Positions 7,100 to 16,000 of a stretch of 64,000 nt of DNA are shown here, piece after piece (the stretch's first letter is position 1; each line of letters begins with the position of its first letter). Under the pieces are notes generated by a model, which saw only the letters and a list, made by a program, of their open reading frames with translations, was not told the origin of the DNA and searched no databases. The stretch comes from Streptomyces barringtoniae (GTDB lineage Bacteria > Actinomycetota > Actinomycetes > Streptomycetales > Streptomycetaceae): the NCBI RefSeq assembly GCF_020819595.1, contig NZ_JAJHNP010000008.1:331822-395821 (forward strand), read 5' to 3'. The position numbers and the translations under genes were made by a program.

Positions 7100-8362
7100 A
7101 TGCCCGACAGCCAGCCGCAGCCCCACCCACCGTCGAACTCGGGTTCCTCGGGCAAGTCCGCCCCGGCCGCCCTGCTGCTGTGCGGGGCGCGGCTCACCGA
7201 CGGCCGGACGGTGGACGTAAGGCTGGGCGGCGGGCGCATCGAGGCGGTGGGCACGGCCGGCAGCCTGGCGGCGGGACCCGCGCGGACGGGCGCCACGCGC
7301 GTGGACCTGAGTGGCTACCTGCTCCTGCCGGCCCCGGCCGAGCCGCACGCCCACGGAGACACCGCGCTGTCCGCCGAGCGCCCCGGCCCGGCGTCGTACG
7401 CCCCCGAGGACGTCCAGCGCCGGGCGACCGAGGCGGCCCTGCTGCAGCTCGGGCACGGGGCGACGGCGGCACGCGCGCACGTGCGCGTGGGCGATGTGCA
7501 GGGGCTCGGCGCGCTGGGCGCCGTCCTGCAGGCGCGGCGTTCGCTGCGGGGACTCGCCGAGCTGACGACGGTGGCGATGCCACGGTTGCTGACCGGTGTG
7601 GCCGGGGCCGACGGGCTGGCGATGCTGCGCGACGCCCTCAAGATGGGCGCCTCGGTGGTGGGCGGCTGTCCCGACCTGGACCCCGATCCCACGGGCTATG
7701 TGGAGACCGTCCTGGAGGTCGCATCCGAGCACGGCTGCCCGGTGGACCTGCACACGGACGCCTCCGACCCCGCCCGGTTGTCCCGGCTCGCGGCCATGGC
7801 CGGGGGCCTGCGCCCCGGCGTGACGATCGGGCCGTGCGCCGGTCTCGCGCGGCTGCCCACCGAGGCCGCCTCCCGCGCGGCCGACCAGCTCGCGGCGGCC
7901 GGTGTGACGGTGGTGTGCCTGCCCCAGGGCGGCTGCTGCGAAACGGACCGCCGCGGCGCCGCTCCGGTACGGCTGCTGCGCGCGGCCGGGGTGCGGGTGT
8001 CGGCCGGCAGCGGCGCCCTGCGGGACGCCGCCAACCCCGTCGGCCGGGGTGACCCCCTGGAGGCGGCCTATCTCCTCGCCTCCGCCCACGGCCTGCGCCC
8101 CGAGGACGCCTACGACGCCGTCAGCTCCTCGGCCCGCGCGACGCTGGGCCTGCCGGAGGTACGCGTGGAGGCGGGCTTCCCCGCCGACCTCCTCGCCGTA
8201 CGCGGCAGCCGCCTGTCCGGCGCCCTGTCCCTGGCTTACAGCCGGATCGTGGTCCACCGGGGACGGGTGGTGGCCCGCACGAGCGCGGTACGCGAGTACT
8301 GCAACTCGGCGGCCACGGCGGAACTCGGGTTGCCGCGACAGGGGCGGGGCGCTTTGTCGTGA
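7100..8362 (+). CDS. Amidohydrolase-like protein (cytosine deaminase-type fold)
   Basis: A 420-residue protein with the composite-domain layout of metal-dependent amidohydrolases. An N-terminal beta strand region (LLLCGARLTDGRTVDV) precedes LLLPAPAEPHAHGDTAL (about residue 78), equivalent to the metal-binding PGxxExHxH strand. VDLHTDASDP (about 218) matches the histidine-bearing strand of cytosine deaminases. The conserved catalytic Asp region is GSGALRDAANPVGRGD (about 300) and appears to have Ser-Gly where cytosine deaminase has Asp. The protein may therefore have lost or changed activity. Substrate unknown. Confidence 0.75.
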   Translation: MPDSQPQPHPPSNSGSSGKSAPAALLLCGARLTDGRTVDVRLGGGRIEAVGTAGSLAAGPARTGATRVDLSGYLLLPAPAEPHAHGDTALSAERPGPASYAPEDVQRRATEAALLQLGHGATAARAHVRVGDVQGLGALGAVLQARRSLRGLAELTTVAMPRLLTGVAGADGLAMLRDALKMGASVVGGCPDLDPDPTGYVETVLEVASEHGCPVDLHTDASDPARLSRLAAMAGGLRPGVTIGPCAGLARLPTEAASRAADQLAAAGVTVVCLPQGGCCETDRRGAAPVRLLRAAGVRVSAGSGALRDAANPVGRGDPLEAAYLLASAHGLRPEDAYDAVSSSARATLGLPEVRVEAGFPADLLAVRGSRLSGALSLAYSRIVVHRGRVVARTSAVREYCNSAATAELGLPRQGRGALS

Positions 8363-8656
8363 AGGGGCGCGGTCTCGGGCGGGGGCCTGGGGCCTGGGGT
8401 GGGCTGGGGGCCCGGGGTGCGTCTGGGTGCCTGGGGTGCATCTGGGGGGCGCCCAGAGACCCGGGGGCGTGTATGGGCGTGCGCGCCAGCGTGTGCCCAT
8501 TCGTCTTGCGCCCGGCGTGTGCCCATTCGCGTCGCGCCCGGCGCGGGCCGGCGGGTGCAGGCCCGGCGCGTGCCGAGGGGCGCGTGCCCGGCGCGGTCCT
8601 GCCACGCCGGTCAACTCACGCGGCGGATGCGCCCCGTCCGGCGTACGGTCGGATTC
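8363..8656. repeat. G-rich tract and 26-bp tandem duplication
   Basis: The intergenic stretch begins with a very G-rich strand (8370-8465, many GGGG runs, potential G-quadruplex). It then has a 26-bp unit repeated head to tail at 8491-8516 and 8517-8542, differing at a few central bases. No gene seen. Confidence 0.55.
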
Positions 8657-9313
8657 ATGCGCATTGTCATCGCTGGGGGTCATGGTCAGATCGCGCTGCG
8701 GCTGGAGCGCCTGCTCTCCGCGCGCGGGGACGAGGTGGCGGGGATCATCCGCAGGTCCGAACAGGGCGACGATCTGCGGGAGGCCGGCGCCGAACCGGTG
8801 CTGCTCGACCTGGAGTCCGCCTCCGTGGAGGGGGTCGCGGCGCACCTGCAGGGCGCCGACGCGGCGGTCTTCGCGGCCGGCGCGGGCCCGGGCAGCGGGG
8901 CGGCCCGCAAGGAGACGGTGGACCGGGGCGCGGCGGTGCTGTTCGCGGACGCGGCCGTTCGCGCGCGCGTGCGCCGTTTCCTGGTCGTGTCCTCGATGGG
9001 CGCGGATCCCGCTCACCAGGGCGACGGTGTCTTCGACGCGTACCTGCGCGCCAAGGGCGAGGCGGACGCGTACGTCACCCGCCAGGAGGCCCTGGACTGG
9101 ACGATCCTGCGCCCCGGCTCGCTGACGGACGACGCCGGCACCGGTCAGGTGCGTCTGGAAGCGCACACCGGGCGCGGTGCGATCCCCCGGGACGATGTGG
9201 CGGCCGTACTCGCGGAGTTGGTGGACACCCCGGCGACGACCGGGCTGACGCTGGAGCTGATCAGCGGATCGACGCCGGTGTCGGTGGCGGTGAAGTCGGT
9301 GGCCGGGAACTGA
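8657..9313 (+). CDS. NAD(P)H-binding oxidoreductase (atypical SDR)
   Basis: A 218-residue Rossmann protein starting MRIVIAGGHGQIALRLERLL; the GGHGQIA loop is a common variant of the NAD(P)-binding GGxGxxG in atypical SDRs. LVVSSMGAD (about 113), AYLRAKGEADAY (about 133) and WTILRPGSLTDD (about 152) match the NAD(P)H-binding family. Its middle KGEADAY plus LRPG arrangement is that of the yeast YHR/YwnB-like group, which includes biliverdin-reductase-related proteins. ATG 8657 is the only start consistent with the first strand. Substrate unknown; possibly a stress-related reductase. Confidence 0.8.
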   Translation: MRIVIAGGHGQIALRLERLLSARGDEVAGIIRRSEQGDDLREAGAEPVLLDLESASVEGVAAHLQGADAAVFAAGAGPGSGAARKETVDRGAAVLFADAAVRARVRRFLVVSSMGADPAHQGDGVFDAYLRAKGEADAYVTRQEALDWTILRPGSLTDDAGTGQVRLEAHTGRGAIPRDDVAAVLAELVDTPATTGLTLELISGSTPVSVAVKSVAGN

Positions 9314-9440
9314 GGCCGGCCACCGGCCGTTGAACGGACAGGTCCCGCCACCACGTCCTCGTCACCGTCGACCTGCCACTCCGTCAGGTCCCCCGCGCCC
9401 CCGAACACAAGCAAAGCCGCCCCCTCCGTCTCTCAGTGAC

Positions 9441-9653
9441 TCAGAACAGAGGCAACTGCCCGGGAAACTCCGGTACGGCGTACCCGTCCAACGCCGGCTG
9501 GACGGCCCCGAGTTGTGCCTGCTGCCGCGACCCGGCGCAGGAGACGAGCTCCCCGTTCTCCCGCGCCCCGGGCGGGTCGTGCCGCGCGTAGCGGCCCGCG
9601 ACCACGGCGATGTCGCGGTGGCACACAGGGCAGGTTCTGCGTCGGGAGGACAT
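9441..9653 (-). CDS. Small zinc-ribbon-like protein
   Basis: A 70-residue protein starting MSSRRRTCPVCHRDIAVVAG. The CPVCH knuckle and a later lone Cys (VSCAGS) suggest a single treble-clef or zinc-ribbon half, and the C-terminus EFPGQLPLF is hydrophobic. ATG 9653 has a GGGAGGA ribosome site nearby. Family unknown to me; similar small CxxC proteins are frequent in streptomycetes. It precedes or follows the other two small leftward genes, with which it may form a transcript. Confidence 0.55.
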   Translation of the reverse strand: MSSRRRTCPVCHRDIAVVAGRYARHDPPGARENGELVSCAGSRQQAQLGAVQPALDGYAVPEFPGQLPLF

Positions 9654-9694
9654 GCCGTCAGTGTGCCCGCACCGGCGCCGACGCGGCACCACGG

Positions 9695-9919
9695 TCAGGT
9701 GCGGGTCTCGGCCTCCCAGCGGTCGGGGCCCACCCCGCGCCAGTCGATCAGCGGCGACTCGGCCACCTGCTCCGGCTCGATCTCCAGCCCGGCGCGGCGC
9801 AGGAACTCCACCAGGTCCCCCACGTTGTGCGCCAGGCCGAGGATCTCGCCGTCCACCCGGACCCGGCGGCCGCCGGTCGGGGACGGCAGGTGCACGATGA
9901 TGGGTCGTTTCCCGGGCAT
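9695..9919 (-). CDS. Small conserved protein of unknown function
   Basis: A 74-residue acidic protein beginning MPGKRPIIVHLPSPTGG, predicted alpha/beta, with no cysteine or recognised motif. The coding frame shows the third-position GC bias of a real gene. It lies between the small CxxC protein and the DUF6233 gene, all leftward with gaps of 41 and 44 bp, which suggests a small operon. A longer start upstream is possible, but it adds low-complexity Gly/Pro sequence. Confidence 0.5.
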   Translation of the reverse strand: MPGKRPIIVHLPSPTGGRRVRVDGEILGLAHNVGDLVEFLRRAGLEIEPEQVAESPLIDWRGVGPDRWEAETRT

Positions 9920-9963
9920 GGCTCCAGCATCGTCCGGACCGCCCGGGTCCGCACCCGGACCGG

Positions 9964-10317
9964 TCATTCCAGTATTCCCAGCGTGGTGTCGGGGCGGCAC
10001 AGCGGGCATGCGGCTACTCCTTCTTCGGTGAGGGCACGTACGGCCTGGTCCCGGCCGACGCCCTTGGCACGCCCGCCGGCGCTCGTACAGCCGCCGACGT
10101 GGACGTACACCGCGGTGCGGCCGTTCAGGCCGCGCTCGATCAGCCAGTCCGGAGCGGCCTGCCGGGCGGCGAGGCGGTGCTGCCGTTCGGCCTCCCGGCG
10201 TTCTTCGTCCGCGATCCACCGGTCCATCAGGGCGAGCTGCCGCGCGGCCTGATGCTCGACGACGCGGCGGGCGAAACGCAGCATGTCGAGACGCGTCAGC
10301 GGACGGTCATCGTTCAC
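9964..10317 (-). CDS. DUF6233 family protein
   Basis: A 117-residue protein with the layout of the streptomycete DUF6233 family. An N-terminal charged helix rich in Arg/Glu (residues 5-60) is followed by DWLIERGLNGR, a VHVGGC strand, and the C-terminal CPLCRPDTTLGIL. The paired cysteine in VGGC and the CPLC knuckle could bind zinc. GTG 10317 was chosen because it directly precedes the conserved helix. The family is actinobacteria-specific and functionally uncharacterised. Confidence 0.65.
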   Translation of the reverse strand: MNDDRPLTRLDMLRFARRVVEHQAARQLALMDRWIADEERREAERQHRLAARQAAPDWLIERGLNGRTAVYVHVGGCTSAGGRAKGVGRDQAVRALTEEGVAACPLCRPDTTLGILE

Positions 10318-10410
10318 ACGTTCGATTCTAGTGAAGAGACCCGGAAGTGCGACCAGCGGGATGCGACGGAACGGGGTCCGCGTGAAACGGTTCTCCGCCG
10401 TCGGGATGCG

Positions 10411-10437
10411 TCGAGACCGGTCGAGACAGCTCGAGAC
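10411..10437. promoter_or_regulatory. Three TCGAGAC repeats at 10-bp spacing
   Basis: Identical heptamers TCGAGAC start at 10411, 10421 and 10431, exactly one helical turn apart. They lie about 100 bp upstream of the AhpD-like gene. Regular spacing on one DNA face is typical of activator or repressor binding. The factor is unknown. Confidence 0.45.
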
Positions 10438-10535
10438 GCAGGTCACATCCCCCCTTGTCACAGCGCGCGGGGCCGTCCTGTCCAAGAGGGCGTACGCGGA
10501 GGGCGTACACACCCGCAATCACCCAGGAGTACACC

Positions 10536-11018
10536 GTGGAAGCTCGTCTGAACGTCATGGCCGCCCCGGTCGCGGCCAAGGCCATGAAGCACCTCATCGC
10601 CGCGGGCAGGGCACTGTCGGAGTCGACCGTGCCGGCCTCGACACGCGAACTGATGATGCTCCGCGCCAGCCAGATCAACGGCTGCGCCGGATGCATCGAC
10701 ATGCACACCAAGGAGGCCACCGCGGCCGGGGAGACCGCCGTACGCCTCCACCTGGTCGCCGCCTGGCGCGAGGCCACGGTCTTCACCGACGCCGAACGCG
10801 CCGCGCTGGAGCTGACGGAGCAGGGCACCCGCATCGCCGACGCGGCCGGCGGCGTCCCGGACGAGGTCTGGGCGAACGCCGCCAAGTACTACGACGAGGA
10901 CCAACTCGCCGACCTGGTGGCCCAGATCGCCGTCATCAACGCCTTCAACCGCGGAAACGTCATCACCCAGCAGCCCGCCGGCGACTACGAGGCGGGCATG
11001 GTCGCCAAGTTCCACTGA
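10536..11018 (+). CDS. Carboxymuconolactone decarboxylase / AhpD-like protein
   Basis: A 160-residue all-helical protein. The core NGCAGCIDMHTKEA (about 48-61) carries the CxxC-x3-H redox motif of AhpD-type alkylhydroperoxidases, consistent with peroxide or thiol metabolism in the cytoplasm. The GTG start at 10536 follows AGGAG (10525-10529). No ahpC partner is adjacent. Three helically phased TCGAGAC repeats lie upstream. It ends at a strong terminator just before the mobile island. Confidence 0.88.
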   Translation: MEARLNVMAAPVAAKAMKHLIAAGRALSESTVPASTRELMMLRASQINGCAGCIDMHTKEATAAGETAVRLHLVAAWREATVFTDAERAALELTEQGTRIADAAGGVPDEVWANAAKYYDEDQLADLVAQIAVINAFNRGNVITQQPAGDYEAGMVAKFH

Positions 11019-11030
11019 CGGTCGACGACG

Positions 11031-11068
11031 AGAGCCCCGTGACCCGCTCTCGCGGGTCACGGGGCTCT
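11031..11068 (+). terminator. Strong terminator after AhpD-like gene
   Basis: Perfect 16-bp arms (11031-11046 and 11053-11068) followed by a short T run. Located between the convergent chromosomal gene and the displaced tRNA-Tyr 3' end. It was presumably the original terminator for tRNA-Tyr on the other strand as well. Confidence 0.85.
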
Positions 11069-11075
11069 CTTTCCC

Positions 11076-11128
11076 GTGTGGCGGCGCCAGGATTCGAACC
11101 TGGGAAGGCTGAGCCGGCAGATTTACAG
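11076..11128. repeat. attL: duplicated 3' end of tRNA-Tyr
   Basis: 53 bp identical to 44706-44758. It covers the tRNA-Tyr acceptor 3' strand, T arm, variable arm and the anticodon-side stem, and diverges just at the anticodon loop. No 5' half of the tRNA is present here, so this copy is not a functional tRNA. Confidence 0.92.
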
Positions 11129-11637
11129 ACCGCGCGCGTGACGGGCCCTGACCAGCTTTTGTGCTCTGACTTCATGCCCAGTACCCCACGGTCGCCCCAC
11201 AGAGGAGCAGGCGCCAAGACGGCTGCCAGCCACACAGCGAGCGGTCGGGGGCACTGCCCCAGCCCCTGTGCATCACCGCTCCGGCTAGGCAGCTGCTGCG
11301 CTCTTCAACTCGCCCGGCGAACGCCGACACGATCCGCCAGGTTTCGCCACCCCCCACGAGGCTCTGACCAGGAACTTCTAAATGATCTTCGCCGGGACGG
11401 GCTCACGCCATGCCTGAACGCCATGCTCCGCTAGGGGTTTTCGCCATGATCTGGATCATGAAAGTGACCCAGAAGCAGTTTGGCCCTGTTTGGCCCCCTC
11501 CTGGCATTCGCTCGACAGCGTGCCGTTCGCTAGCGGTGAGCAGAGAGCCCTGTCTCGGCCTAGGCGCCCGGGTGTCGGGGGTGCTGCGGCGCATCCTGCG
11601 AGCGCTCGGCACGACACTCAAACGATGAGTTTTCAAG
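11129..11637. other. Left end of island, non-coding, arm-like repeats
   Basis: No convincing gene. It contains GCCCCAC-type repeats near 11180-11200 and a TTTGGCCCTG-TTTGGCCCCC direct repeat at about 11479-11502, which recurs at about 28140-28162. These could be integrase arm sites (inference). Confidence 0.45.
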
Positions 11638-12363
11638 CTACCCGGGGGCGTTGTCGTCAGTACATTGGAGAGAACGACTAATGTGAGGAAACTGGCCCTT
11701 TACTTGTATGTATTGCGGCGGGAAATACCAGACGGCGGGAGGGGGTATTTCTTTCAGTGCTTCCGAGGTTCGACTCCAGTACCTACCATTTCGATCGACG
11801 AACTGCAGCTCAGTCAAATAGATACCGCTCGCCTTCCGTAGAGATTCCCGATCTTCGACCAAGTTGCGATATTCGTCGCCGATGACATCAACCTGAATTT
11901 CATGTTGCTGAAGGACCATTTCCGAGCATGGCGGGGTTGTCAAAATCTCTGCTAGTGCCGGCTGATATACCGTTTTGTTCGGCGACTCTATTATCACGTC
12001 GAAGTAGGCGACGACGTAACTGGCTGGGTCGAGCGATCTGTTCATCACATGCAGGGAGTTGACTCCGTTATGAGTGTCCACTTCGACCCAGGCCGTTATG
12101 TGCGCGGCTTGAGCTCGGATCTCACGCTGGGATTGATCCTGCGCTTGCTTGAGCTGTTCCTGTGAGACCTGCGCCTGATAGAAGGTCGACACCCCCGTGA
12201 ACGCTACGGTAATTATGGCCACAAAAGCCGTAATCGCGGTTCCAGCTGTCTTCCACCATTGGACACGCCTAGACCAGCGACCATGCTGCCGATTTCGTGC
12301 TCGCTGACGAGCGGTCCTTGCGGCAGCAGCATTCCGGGTTCTTCGACTTCGGCTCCGCCCCAT
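11638..12363 (-). CDS. Membrane-anchored protein of unknown function
   Basis: A 241-residue protein with a very basic N-terminus (MGRSRSRRTRNAAAARTARQ). One clear transmembrane helix follows at about residues 40-62 (TAITAFVAIITVAFTGVSTF), then a short coiled coil (EQLKQAQDQSQREIRAQAA). A ~150-residue beta-rich C-terminal domain would lie outside or inside depending on topology; the positive N-terminus favours cytoplasmic N and external C. RBS GAGGAAGAA precedes ATG 12363. Base composition is clearly more AT-rich than the chromosome, indicating recent transfer. It is not recognised beyond similar streptomycete hypothetical membrane proteins. Confidence 0.65.
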   Translation of the reverse strand: MGRSRSRRTRNAAAARTARQRARNRQHGRWSRRVQWWKTAGTAITAFVAIITVAFTGVSTFYQAQVSQEQLKQAQDQSQREIRAQAAHITAWVEVDTHNGVNSLHVMNRSLDPASYVVAYFDVIIESPNKTVYQPALAEILTTPPCSEMVLQQHEIQVDVIGDEYRNLVEDRESLRKASGIYLTELQFVDRNGRYWSRTSEALKEIPPPAVWYFPPQYIQVKGQFPHISRSLQCTDDNAPG

Positions 12364-12480
12364 CGGGCCATTTCTTCCTCGATCGGTCTAGCACTCACTA
12401 CTCCATGGATACCTCTTGAGGTCGATGATCGCATCCAACCAATTGGGCGGCTAGTCCTCACTCAGACAGGCGCGTGCGCC

Positions 12481-12798
12481 TGTGCAGAGATGGCGTCCCG
12501 CCGAGTGGTGTGGCAGCGATCACGGCGAAAGCGCAGCTCGCTGGCCTGATTCCCGTGGCCGCCCATCAAGCCGACCTGACGCTGCGTCAGTGTGGCGCGC
12601 CCACGGTGCTGCCACGCCTGTGTGGATGCCGCCTTCATCGAGGCCAGGCCCGCGGGCTCTACGACGGCGGTCGCGATGGCCGCTCCGACTGAACGGCCTG
12701 TCAGGTCATCGGTGGCGTCGGGGCGGGCCGATGGGGCGCGACCTGCAGATTCACCTTGATCGCTGCTACACCACATGGCGGGACATGACCTGTGCAGA
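12481..12798. repeat. Inverted repeat pair, possible small mobile remnant
   Basis: The left arm (about 12481-12540) and the reverse complement of the right arm (about 12740-12798) share GCAGCGATCA and GTCCCGCC with high similarity over roughly 55-60 bp. They enclose about 200 bp with no gene. This resembles a MITE-like or decayed IS end pair. Confidence 0.5.
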
Positions 12799-12863
12799 AC
12801 CTGCTCACGTCAACTGCACCGACGATCCCCCGGAGACGGTCCCCACTCGGCGAGGCTGGCCGT

Positions 12864-12881
12864 TTTACAGACCGCGCGCGT
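12864..12881. repeat. att-junction-like fragment
   Basis: 18 bp identical to 11122-11139, that is, the last bases of the att core plus the element-specific flank. A degenerate tRNA-like stretch lies to its left. Probably a remnant of another element at the same site. Confidence 0.5.
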
Positions 12882-13055
12882 CTGTCTCTGACCATGGATC
12901 TGAGCCACCACTGAGTGAAGCTGCCCCACGCTTGCCCCACCAAGCTGAGAACAGTGAGCGTCGTCAGCTTTCATGCTGTGCCTGCCCGAGCCGGGAGCTG
13001 ATTACAGCGTGAGCGCGATACTGCATTGCGCTCTGGAAACACCGGCCATTCTTCG

Positions 13056-16000
13056 TTAACGGCGTTTGCGGCCGAAGCGGCGTTTACCCTTGTTCGATTT
13101 TCGGCCGGTCAACTGCTGCGCCTCATGCGTTCTTCCCATCGCGGTCAGCGCAGCGGCGAGATTACGGGTGACACGCTCAGTTTTGGGATGCTTCGCACCG
13201 AAGAAGCGTACGTAGCCAGCACGTACATCTTTCAAGAGTGCGACCGCCTCCGGGTACCGACGGAGAGCGTGCAGGTAGGCGGCGACGTTGTTGGCGGAAG
13301 TCAGGGTGTCGGGGTGGTCCTCGCCCAGAACACGGCCACGACGCGCAAGAACATCCTCATGCATGCGGCGGGCCTCCTCATACCCCCCCAAGGCGCTCAG
13401 GGTGGTGGCAAGGTTGCTGGCCGCAGTGAGGGTGTCGGGATGGTCCTCACCCAGAACACGGCCACGACGCGCAAGAACATCTTCATGCATGCGGCGGGCC
13501 TCCTCATACTCCCCCAAGTTTTGCAGGGCGGTGGCGAGGTTGCCGGCGGAACTGAGGGTGTCGGGGTGGTCCTCACCCAGAACACGGCCACGACGCGCAA
13601 GAACATCCCCATTGATGCGGCGGGCCTCCTCATACTCCCCCAAGGCGCTCAGGCTGCTGGCGAGGTTGCTGGCCGCAGTGAGGGTGTCGGGATGGTCCTC
13701 ACCCAGAACACGGCCACGACGCGCAAGAACATCCTCATGCATGCGGCGGGCCTCCTCATGCTCCCCCAAATCGCTCAGAATGCTGGCAAGATTGCCGGCG
13801 GAACTGAGGGTGTCGCGATGGTCCTCACCCAGAACACGGCCACGACGCGCAAGAACATCCTCCTGCATACGGCGGGCCTCCTCATACTTCCCCAAGGCGC
13901 TGAGGGTGCTGGCGAGGTTGTTGGCCGACTGGAGGGTGTCGGGATGGTCCTCACCCAGAACACGGCCACGACGCGCAAGAACATCCCCATTGATGCGGCG
14001 GGCCTCCTCATGCTCCCCCAAGTTGTTCAGAATGCTGGCAAGGTTGCCGGCGGAACTGAGGGTGTCGCGATGGTCCTCACCCCGAACACGGCCACGACGC
14101 GCAAGAACATCCTCCTGCATGCGGCGGGCCTCAACGTGCTTCCCCAGGTAAGACAGGTTGGTAGACACATCGTTGGCCGACTGGAGGGTGTCGGGATGGT
14201 CCTCACCCAGAACACGGCGGCGGCGGACAAGGGTGTCCTCGATGATTAGGTGTCCTTTGGCATAGTCGCCAAGTCCGACCGTCGCGTGCCCCAGAAACTG
14301 TGCGCAGGTGAGGGTGTCGGGGTGATCTGGCCCCACATCGGTGCTCCATGCCTGATGCAGTACTGCACTGAGGTCATGGGCGGGGCGTGGCTGGCCGCTG
14401 CAGATGAGAAAGTGAGCCGCTTTCGAGAGGGTGGGGCGCAGTGCAGGCCGGTTGGTGATCGCGGTGGTGACGTGGGGTGCGGTGAGGTGGGCGGTGAGAG
14501 AGGACCACGCTGGCCAGTCAGCCGGAGATTGCGGGTCGCCCGGGTTGACTGCTGCAAGGACAGTGGTCACGTCGTCGCGGATTGCTGTGACCCCGTCAGG
14601 ACTGGTCTGGGTGCGGAGGATGGCTTGGGTCAGTCGGTGGATCTGGAAGGTGTCGAAATCGGTGCGGGCCAGTCCGAAGCGGCCAAGGGGCTGGAGGGCG
14701 TTGCGCAGCCACATCGGGTCGTCCGGGTCGCCGGGAATGGTGGCCAGTCGGGGGCGGGCTGTCTCCAGCCAGGCAGTAGGGATGGGTTCGGGGCCGAGGA
14801 ACGCGCCGAGACGGAGCAGGGCCGTGGCATCGGGATGGCCGTCGTCCTCGAGGCGGGTAAAGGCGATGTTGACCGTCGCGACCAGCGGCGCGGGATAGTC
14901 GCGAACGTCACTCTCCTGCAGGAGGCGTGCGGTGTCGGTGGTTAGAAGTTGACGGTAGCGGTCCAGGGTCATGCCGCTGCGCAGAACTCCCGCAGCTTGG
15001 GCGAGCGCAAGGGGTAGGTCGCCGAGATCCTGCGCCAGGAGATCGGCGTGCTCGGTGGTCATTCCCGAGATACGACTCTTGAGGTAGGCCAAGGAGTCAG
15101 TGCGGGTGAACACGTCCAGCTCGCTCTGGTGAGCGATCCCGTGCCAGTCGGGGTTGCGTGAGGTGATCAGAACGTGGCCTGGCCCTTCGGGGAGCCAGGG
15201 CTCGATCTGGTCAGGGTGTTCAGCATTGTCGAGAATGAGGAGCCAGCGGTGCCGCGTCCGCAGGTGCTGGAGAAGAGCTCGGGCGTTGGGTTCGGAGCCG
15301 GCGTCGGGTTTGGCAATGCCGAGGCGGTCGGCGAGTTCGGTGTAGCGGACGGGCAACTGGTCGGCCTGTTCGGCATCAACCCACCACACGAGGTCGTACT
15401 GGCTGGCGAAGCGGTGAGCGTACTCCAAGGCAATCTGGGTCTTTCCGATGCCGCCCATGCCGTGGAGCGCCTGGACCACTGCTTGGTGCCCGCTGAGCAG
15501 ACCAGTACGAAGCTGCCCCATGACAGCCTCGCGGCCGGAAAAATCGGGGTTGCGGCGACGGACATTCCACACCTCGGGCAGACCGACGCTGCTGGGTAGT
15601 CGGGGACGCTGTGCATCAGCTTCTGTAGTCGTATCGGCGGAGGCGGCGCCGGGGAAGGCGACCGGACCGGTCGGGGTAACCGGTCCATGGACGGCTTCGA
15701 GCAGGGCAGCAGTAGCGGCGGTCTCGTCCAGGCCGTGAACGTCTGTGCGCAGCATCCCGGCCAGGAGGGCGGGGACGTCGTCGTCGGCCAGAAGCTCGAT
15801 CGCCACCGGAACGAGGCGTCCCCGCAGGGCCACGGCGGCCGACCACTCCTCCCGGGTCCATCGTTTGGGGGCGAAGTAGTGCCTGGAGAACAGGGCCACC
15901 ACCACGTCGGCTCTGTCGAGAGCAAGGTTCATCTTCTGGACAAAGTCGTCTCCGGCGCGCCAGTGCCACCGGTCCAGCTCAACCTGGTGCCCGGCCTGTT

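Noticed and set aside
11076..11128. A second tRNA-Tyr gene
   Set aside because: Only the 3' portion is present; without the 5' acceptor, D arm and anticodon it cannot fold, so it is an att duplicate.
10283..11434. 383-residue plus-strand frame spanning the AhpD-like gene and attL
   Set aside because: Out of frame with the AhpD motifs and crosses a terminator and the att site.
12462..13012. Several 70-176-residue frames between the membrane protein and the STAND gene
   Set aside because: They run through the inverted repeats and att-like fragment, show no codon bias or ribosome sites, and look like decayed mobile DNA.
13110..14330. Regular direct repeats considered as a CRISPR array
   Set aside because: The unit is 126 bp, fully coding for 42-residue TPRs, without unique spacers and with no cas genes nearby.
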